From positions 34,358 through 98,357 of the forward strand of contig JADLDI010000064.1 in the NCBI GenBank assembly GCA_020846745.1: DNA of 64,000 bases. The letters run 5' to 3'. Under the pieces are notes generated by a model, which saw nothing but the letters and a program-made list of their open reading frames with translations, had not been told where the DNA came from and did not search any database. Positions 59,828 to 64,000 of the stretch are shown piece after piece. The first letter of the stretch is position 1; each line of letters begins with the position of its first letter. The translations under genes and the position numbers were made by a program. Source of the DNA: Bryobacterales bacterium. GTDB lineage: Bacteria; Acidobacteriota; Terriglobia; Bryobacterales; Bryobacteraceae.

Positions 59828-59871
59828 TATAGGTGCCGAGTGCGTGATGTATAGGTGCCGAGTGCGTGATG
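59828..59871. repeat. perfect 22-bp tandem duplication
   Basis: The unit tataggtgccgagtgcgtgatg occurs back to back at 59828-59849 and 59850-59871, just upstream of the HicB-like gene. Both copies are identical, so the duplication is recent. Confidence 0.95.
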
Positions 59872-59909
59872 TCATCGCTCCACACAGGTACTGCTGCCCG
59901 CGTTCGCAA

Positions 59910-62855
59910 TCATCGGATCCAAACTCCGACGCCGTGGCCGGCAGTCCCGAATTCCGCCCGCGTCAACACACCCGGTGTTGGAACCAGATAGACACCGGGC
60001 CCGGCTTGCTTGGGAATTGTGAAGTGAATCTGACAGAGCCCCTCGAAGAAGCCAGGGAGTTGTTCGGCGGAACCAGACAGCGGGGTCACGATTCGATTCC
60101 GAGCGGGAACGGGCGCATTCCAATAGAGATCTACCGAGCCCGGTCGCGGAATGCCGGTTGCGAACAACCGGACGGTTTCGCCCGGAGCGGCCGGATTCTC
60201 ACGGGAGTTGAGCGAGCCGTTTGCGTTTCGGATGTTGCCGTCGACTGAGCCATACGGCGGGGCGAGGGGAAAGGCGCGCGTAAGCAGGGGGAAAGACGAG
60301 TACGTCACCAGATCCGTGACGATCGGCGCGTTGGCCCGGCCGCTCCGAACCACTTGGATTGTGACGGAATCGCCTGTCAGCAGACGGGGCACTTGTAAAA
60401 CGATACGATCGGGCGCTACTTGCATCAGGCCGGCAGGCACGCCGTTGCACAGCACTTGAACATCGCCAAGCGTGGTTGGGAACGGCTGCGCCGCGTTCAG
60501 CCCCAGATCGATTTCAACGGCCGAGAGGTTCTCCCCGGCAATGGTGGCGAGCATGCCTGCATACACGCGGTCGGGTGTCCAACTAAAGGCGTTCACCAGC
60601 TTTGAGACTATGACCGGCGATCGGTTCACCGGGACCTTGAGCAGCGCGAAATCAGTGGAAGTACTGCTCACAAAGATGCTGTCGTCTTCAAGGGACACCG
60701 CGGCCACAAGTGGCCGAAGTGTCGACGGGACTTCAGTGGAAAACACCAAGGCAGACCCGTCTTCGCTGAGACGCGCAACAGAGAAGGTGCTGTTGTTAAT
60801 CAGCAAGGGATTGTGACTCGGGAAACCGTTCCCGGATACGGCGAAGGTCACCTCGCCGCTCGCGTGTACGGCAAGAGAAGTCGGCCAGGAGTTACAACTA
60901 CCTGCCATTCTTGCGGTATAACCAACCTCAAAGCGGCCAGGCTGCAACTTAGTAACGTAAACGTCGCCCCGCCCGAGCAAGGGGACGCTTCCCGAGGCGA
61001 GACAGGACTCGCCGGTCTTGGTCTGTCCGGCTACGTAGATATTTCCTGCGTCATCGCTCGCCAGCAGCATTGGCGGGCCGGGCAACTGCGCCACGGGTTC
61101 AAGCGAGGAGGCGGATTCGTCCATCAGGTAAAGCCTTTGATGGTCCGCGCCGAGTAACGCTTTGCCGTCGGGCAGAGCCAGGACGGGGACAGTAAGCGTA
61201 GATATATAGCGTTCCGATTTGGGGTAGAAACCTGGCAAGTACGTGGCCTGGTTCAGCATTAACTCCGGACTTAGTGTGGCGAAGAAACCATCCTCATCCG
61301 AGGGAGTAGTGGCCAGCGTTCCGGGCGTCACAGGAAAGGTTGTCGAAGAAGTCGTGAACCCGGACAGCAGGACACGACCCGATGCAGTGTCCACGCTCAT
61401 GGAAGTGACCTGGTCGGTGCCGTCTCCGCCCATCACGGTAGATTGCAGCAGCGCGCCCTCCGGGCTCAGCCGGGCGACAAACACGTCCTGGTATTGCTCC
61501 GGACGAAGGCGGGGAACGGTAATGGGGAAATCAGTGGATAAGGTATTCCCAGCAACGTAAATATTGGAGGAAGAATCCAGCGCGACAGCAACCGCTTGGT
61601 CCATGCCGGTCCCGCCCAGGAAAGTGGACCACAGTTCGGTGCCGTCCGGCGCAATCTTAGCGACAAAGGCATCTGAGTTCGCCGCACGAACGGCGTATAG
61701 CGAACAATCGGAGCCGACGGCCAGATGAGCGATCCCGGGCATCGGCGTGGCGCTCCAGGTTAGCCCGAAGTCCCGGCTACGGAGAAGGCCCTGTGGTTCC
61801 GCGAGGGCCAATGCACCGCCACCACATCGTCTGGGAACCGCTATCGGTCGTGCCAACGAAGGGTCAGCATACATGCCGATGGGTGGGGCGGACCTCCATT
61901 CCGAGCCCCCGTTGTCGCTGATGCGAAGCCGGGTCGTGATATCGAAGGCGTAGAGTCGGTCGAGAATATCCGGATCGAACAGGATCGAGACAATTGGAGT
62001 GACTTTCAAGGCCGACCACGCTGCGCCCCAATCCCGACCGACAAACAGGTTGCCGGTGGCGCCGAACGCATTAGCGGCGAACAGGCGCCCTCTGACCAAA
62101 GGATCGGGTTCCAAAAAATTTCGCCATCCATCGACCGGCAACTTCTGCATTTCCTTCCATGTGCGCCCGCCGTCCGCGGATCGGAACAGGCCGAACCCGA
62201 CCATCCCCGATCCAGACGGATCGACCCAAAGCATAGAGGACGCCGTCTCTCTATCGACATCGGAATCGAACGCAGGTAGCGGTCGCGACTCCCATGAGTC
62301 CCCGCCATCTGCTGTCACGAACATAGATGCCCGATAGGCAGCGGGACCGGCGAGAACAAACATCCGGCGTGGATCCCCGGGATCGACCGCTATGTCAAGG
62401 CAGCAGGTGCCCCGCGAGAAGTAGTCCATATTCCAAGCGAGTAACTTGACCCAATGAGTCCCGCTACTCGCAGCGCGGTACAGTCCACGTTTCGCCGCAA
62501 CGAACAACGTCCCGGCATCGGTCGGGTGTGGTATGGCCCGCAACGGGATATCGGGCGGCGGGTTAACCTTCTGCCAAGTCTCACCAACATCAGTGGACCG
62601 CATCAGGAGCGCGTCTCCGATGATTGGCTGTGCCGCGTTCCGCACCGGGAAGTCCGGCGACGATGTCGTCCCGGCTATATAGAGGTTGCCCTCCCTGTCC
62701 GTGGTCATCGCCTGCACCGATTCTGTCCCCACGCCGGAGAACCGCGCTATCGAAAGGTGTTGCAGCAGTCCTGCCGGGTGATTCGGATCGATCTGCCCTG
62801 ACAAAGAAGGAGCCAGCGCAACGGCTGCAATTGCGTACCCCGCGAGCGACCGCAT
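59910..62855 (-). CDS. secreted BNR/SBBP-repeat protein with TIGR03437 C-domain
   Basis: A 981-residue exported protein. The signal peptide is MRSLAGYAIAAVALAPSLSG; I start there (62855) rather than at the track ATG. Six or so Asp-box (BNR) motifs follow (DVGETWQKV, DGGDSWESR, DGGRTWKEM, DWGAAWSAL, DFGLTWSAT), then SBBP-type repeats with LGGTGMDQAVAVALDSSSNIY and GNTLSTDFPIT. The last about 200 residues are the TIGR03437 domain (YAGMLATIAGENLS, GDVQVLCNGVPAGLMQVAPDRI). It may bind or cleave carbohydrate. It is monocistronic and convergent with nothing. Confidence 0.88.
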   Translation of the reverse strand: MRSLAGYAIAAVALAPSLSGQIDPNHPAGLLQHLSIARFSGVGTESVQAMTTDREGNLYIAGTTSSPDFPVRNAAQPIIGDALLMRSTDVGETWQKVNPPPDIPLRAIPHPTDAGTLFVAAKRGLYRAASSGTHWVKLLAWNMDYFSRGTCCLDIAVDPGDPRRMFVLAGPAAYRASMFVTADGGDSWESRPLPAFDSDVDRETASSMLWVDPSGSGMVGFGLFRSADGGRTWKEMQKLPVDGWRNFLEPDPLVRGRLFAANAFGATGNLFVGRDWGAAWSALKVTPIVSILFDPDILDRLYAFDITTRLRISDNGGSEWRSAPPIGMYADPSLARPIAVPRRCGGGALALAEPQGLLRSRDFGLTWSATPMPGIAHLAVGSDCSLYAVRAANSDAFVAKIAPDGTELWSTFLGGTGMDQAVAVALDSSSNIYVAGNTLSTDFPITVPRLRPEQYQDVFVARLSPEGALLQSTVMGGDGTDQVTSMSVDTASGRVLLSGFTTSSTTFPVTPGTLATTPSDEDGFFATLSPELMLNQATYLPGFYPKSERYISTLTVPVLALPDGKALLGADHQRLYLMDESASSLEPVAQLPGPPMLLASDDAGNIYVAGQTKTGESCLASGSVPLLGRGDVYVTKLQPGRFEVGYTARMAGSCNSWPTSLAVHASGEVTFAVSGNGFPSHNPLLINNSTFSVARLSEDGSALVFSTEVPSTLRPLVAAVSLEDDSIFVSSTSTDFALLKVPVNRSPVIVSKLVNAFSWTPDRVYAGMLATIAGENLSAVEIDLGLNAAQPFPTTLGDVQVLCNGVPAGLMQVAPDRIVLQVPRLLTGDSVTIQVVRSGRANAPIVTDLVTYSSFPLLTRAFPLAPPYGSVDGNIRNANGSLNSRENPAAPGETVRLFATGIPRPGSVDLYWNAPVPARNRIVTPLSGSAEQLPGFFEGLCQIHFTIPKQAGPGVYLVPTPGVLTRAEFGTAGHGVGVWIR

Positions 62856-62953
62856 GGCCACACCATAGCAAAGCAATCGGCCGGTGTCTTGGGGAACTCT
62901 GCACTTACCGTTACCTCGAGCAATGGCGGCTCACCCGGCCGATTGCACACAGC

Positions 62954-62970
62954 TACACATATACTGTGTA
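62954..62970 (+). promoter_or_regulatory. operator palindrome overlapping -10 of the RHH gene
   Basis: TACACA-tatac-TGTGTA is an inverted repeat directly before the ATG (62972). TATACT (62960-62965) within it is a good -10 and stands 6 nt before the start codon, so the mRNA may be leaderless. An RHH dimer on the palindrome would repress its own gene. Confidence 0.6.
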
Positions 62971-62971
62971 C

Positions 62972-63178
62972 ATGAAGAACATCACCTTGAGTGTCGACGA
63001 AGAGGTGCTGACCGCGGTTCGCAGACACGCGGCGGAGCGGAACTCTACGGTGAATCGTCTGGTCCGCGAGTTCTTCGCAAGCATCGCTACCCAGAATGAT
63101 CGGGCGCGCCACGCACGCTCGCGATTGCGAGAGCTAAGCGAGAAGTCAAAGGGCCGCGTCGGCAAAAAGAACTGGTGA
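62972..63178 (+). CDS. ribbon-helix-helix antitoxin, orphaned
   Basis: A 68-residue antitoxin: MKNITLSVDEEVLTAVRRHAAERNSTVNRLVREFFA is the ribbon-helix-helix DNA-binding domain, then a basic tail ending VGKKNW. Its TGA overlaps a GTG, GTGAGTTCGATGG, the start expected for a coupled PIN-type toxin; after about four codons IS21 sequence begins. It is therefore an antitoxin without its toxin. I chose ATG 62972; the larger ORF in this frame overlaps the divergent 62855 gene. Confidence 0.8.
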   Translation: MKNITLSVDEEVLTAVRRHAAERNSTVNRLVREFFASIATQNDRARHARSRLRELSEKSKGRVGKKNW

Positions 63179-63184
63179 GTTCGA

Positions 63185-63250
63185 TGGTCCGGCTTGGCCC
63201 CACGTCGATGGCTACATTTGGCCCCACCCAGTAACTACAGTTTGCCCCAT
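63185..63250. repeat. IS21-type terminal subrepeats
   Basis: TTGGCCCCAC at 63194 and 63218 and TTTGCCCCAT at 63241 are spaced 24 and 23 nt. Multiple short direct repeats at an end are typical of IS21 transposase binding sites. The element boundary probably lies at the TG at 63185-63186. Confidence 0.65.
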
Positions 63251-63266
63251 TTTCCGTTCGAATTGG

Positions 63267-63351
63267 TTTTTGCCGCCCCGGCGGGAGTGGAGCCTGGCGA
63301 CGCCCGCAGGGCGGTGCCGTTTAGGCGGAACGGACGCCGGGGTGGCAAAAA
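63267..63351. repeat. 17-nt inverted repeat around a GC-rich loop
   Basis: TTTTTGCCGCCCCGGCG (63267-63283) pairs with CGCCGGGGTGGCAAAAA (63335-63351), 16 of 17 positions. It lies between the subterminal repeats and istB and may stop transcription both ways, insulating the element. Confidence 0.75.
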
Positions 63352-63375
63352 CGCGCGGCCCGGCGTCCCACGGGT

Positions 63376-64000
63376 TCAGCGCTTCTTCCTCCCTTCGACG
63401 GTACGCCGAAACCGGAACGATTCGGTGCCGGTCTCGATGATGTGCGCACGGTCCGTGATGCGGTCCAATAAGGCCTTACAGAGCCGCGGGTTGGGGAAGA
63501 CCGTCGTCCATTCCGAAAACGGTAAGTTCGTGGTTACGATGAGCGCGGCTCGTTCCGCCCGGTCCGAGATGACCTGGAACAGGAACTCCGCACCCACATC
63601 TGCCAGCGGGACATAGCCAACCTCATCTAGGGCGATCAGATCGTACTTCATCCAACGCGCCATGGCTCTCTTAACCGTGGCGCTCTGCTTCGCCTCTACG
63701 AGTTCGTTCACCAGCGCCGCTGCTGTCGTGAACCTCGCTCGGCGCTTTTGCCGGCAGGCGGCCAAGCATAGGCCCGTCGCGAGGTGGCTTTTACCGGTAC
63801 CGCATTCTCCGATCAACACCACGGGTTCTGATCGCTCGATATATCCACCTTCGGCCAGCTCGCGGATGCGCGCTGCGGGTATCTGCGGTGACTGCGCGAA
63901 GTCGAACTCCTCCAGCGTCTTCATCCGCGGCAGTTGAGCATCCCGGATTCGATTCTCGATCGCATGCCGGTCACGCTCTTCGCACTCCATCGCCAACAGC
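63376..64000 (-). CDS. istB: IS21-family helper ATPase IstB (partial)
   Basis: IstB-type AAA+ ATPase, the helper of the IstA transposase. Walker A is [13 protein letters not shown] and Walker B is [42 protein letters not shown] holds the sensor region and ends [13 protein letters not shown]. The N-terminus ([21 protein letters not shown]) runs off the window; the frame is open to base 64000, so the track start (TTG 63996) is not real. A full protein is about 250-260 residues, so about 50 are missing. Confidence 0.92.
   Translation of the reverse strand, partial: LLAMECEERDRHAIENRIRDAQLPRMKTLEEFDFAQSPQIPAARIRELAEGGYIERSEPVVLIGECGTGKSHLATGLCLAACRQKRRARFTTAAALVNELVEAKQSATVKRAMARWMKYDLIALDEVGYVPLADVGAEFLFQVISDRAERAALIVTTNLPFSEWTTVFPNPRLCKALLDRITDRAHIIETGTESFRFRRTVEGRKKR

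Larger units (their letters stand above)
63185..64000 (-). mobile_element. IS21-family insertion sequence (partial)
   Basis: The right side of an IS21 element: terminal subrepeats, an inverted-repeat hairpin and istB on the minus strand. istA is beyond the window. The insertion falls at the start codon of the toxin that followed the RHH antitoxin. Confidence 0.8.

Noticed and set aside
1-64000. CRISPR array, prophage structural genes, rRNA
   Set aside because: No regularly spaced repeat array, phage head/tail motif or rRNA stretch was found on reading the window.

Overview
The window looks like chromosomal DNA of a Bryobacterales/Solibacter-type acidobacterium. The evidence is high GC content, two TonB receptors with carboxypeptidase-regulatory N-domains, a VWFA protein of the acidobacterial TIGR03436 type, two large secreted proteins with the C-terminal domain first described in Candidatus Solibacter (TIGR03437), VCBS, PQQ-propeller and sulfatase genes, and a Complex I cluster of acidobacterial style. 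This assignment rests on recognising families, not on a search.

Layout. 0-12 kb: minus-strand surface and catabolic genes: a partial TonB receptor with a good sigma70 promoter, then phytanoyl-CoA dioxygenase - aldo/keto reductase - VCBS protein as one coupled unit, a divergent amidohydrolase, and a TonB receptor coupled to a VWFA protein. 11.5-21.3 kb: housekeeping genes (NUDIX, prmA, a truncated methyltransferase, a tandem VOC protein, a hybrid histidine kinase, rlmH, a TIGR03437 protein, a phosphotransferase and a histidine phosphatase). 21.4-27 kb: a small zinc-ribbon membrane protein, then a tight minus-strand run of aroF-type DAHP synthase followed by three genes I cannot assign.

27.2-36.7 kb is the accessory region. 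It holds a gene carrying the same 25-nt sequence in two reading frames, the 5' half of a tRNA-Thr, an HNH endonuclease, and a decayed element of a TOPRIM fragment plus two tyrosine recombinases joined by ATGA overlaps. A roughly 1186-residue Fe-S flavoprotein is broken by one missing base. A group II intron domain V remnant, a VapB stub joined tail-to-tail with a DUF3368/UPF0175 toxin-antitoxin pair, and an intact tRNA-Pro(GGG) complete the region.

37-44 kb: a sulfatase and a PQQ-propeller protein, then a plus-strand three-gene cassette (HemN-like radical SAM, halogenase-like flavoprotein, PaaK-like CoA ligase) that suggests a small specialised pathway. 44-48.7 kb: a sugar-phosphate isomerase-like protein, VapBC, murB, and two AbiE-like nucleotidyltransferase modules, one of them truncated. 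48.9-59.5 kb: a minus-strand Complex I operon in the order nuoC-D-I-J-K-L-M-N-H, preceded by a geranylgeranyl-reductase-family flavoprotein; nuoA, B, E, F and G are not in the window. 59.6-64 kb: a HicB-like protein next to a 22-bp tandem duplication, a BNR/SBBP/TIGR03437 secreted protein, an orphan RHH antitoxin whose partner is cut at its start codon by an IS21-family element, and the istB gene of that element running off the window.
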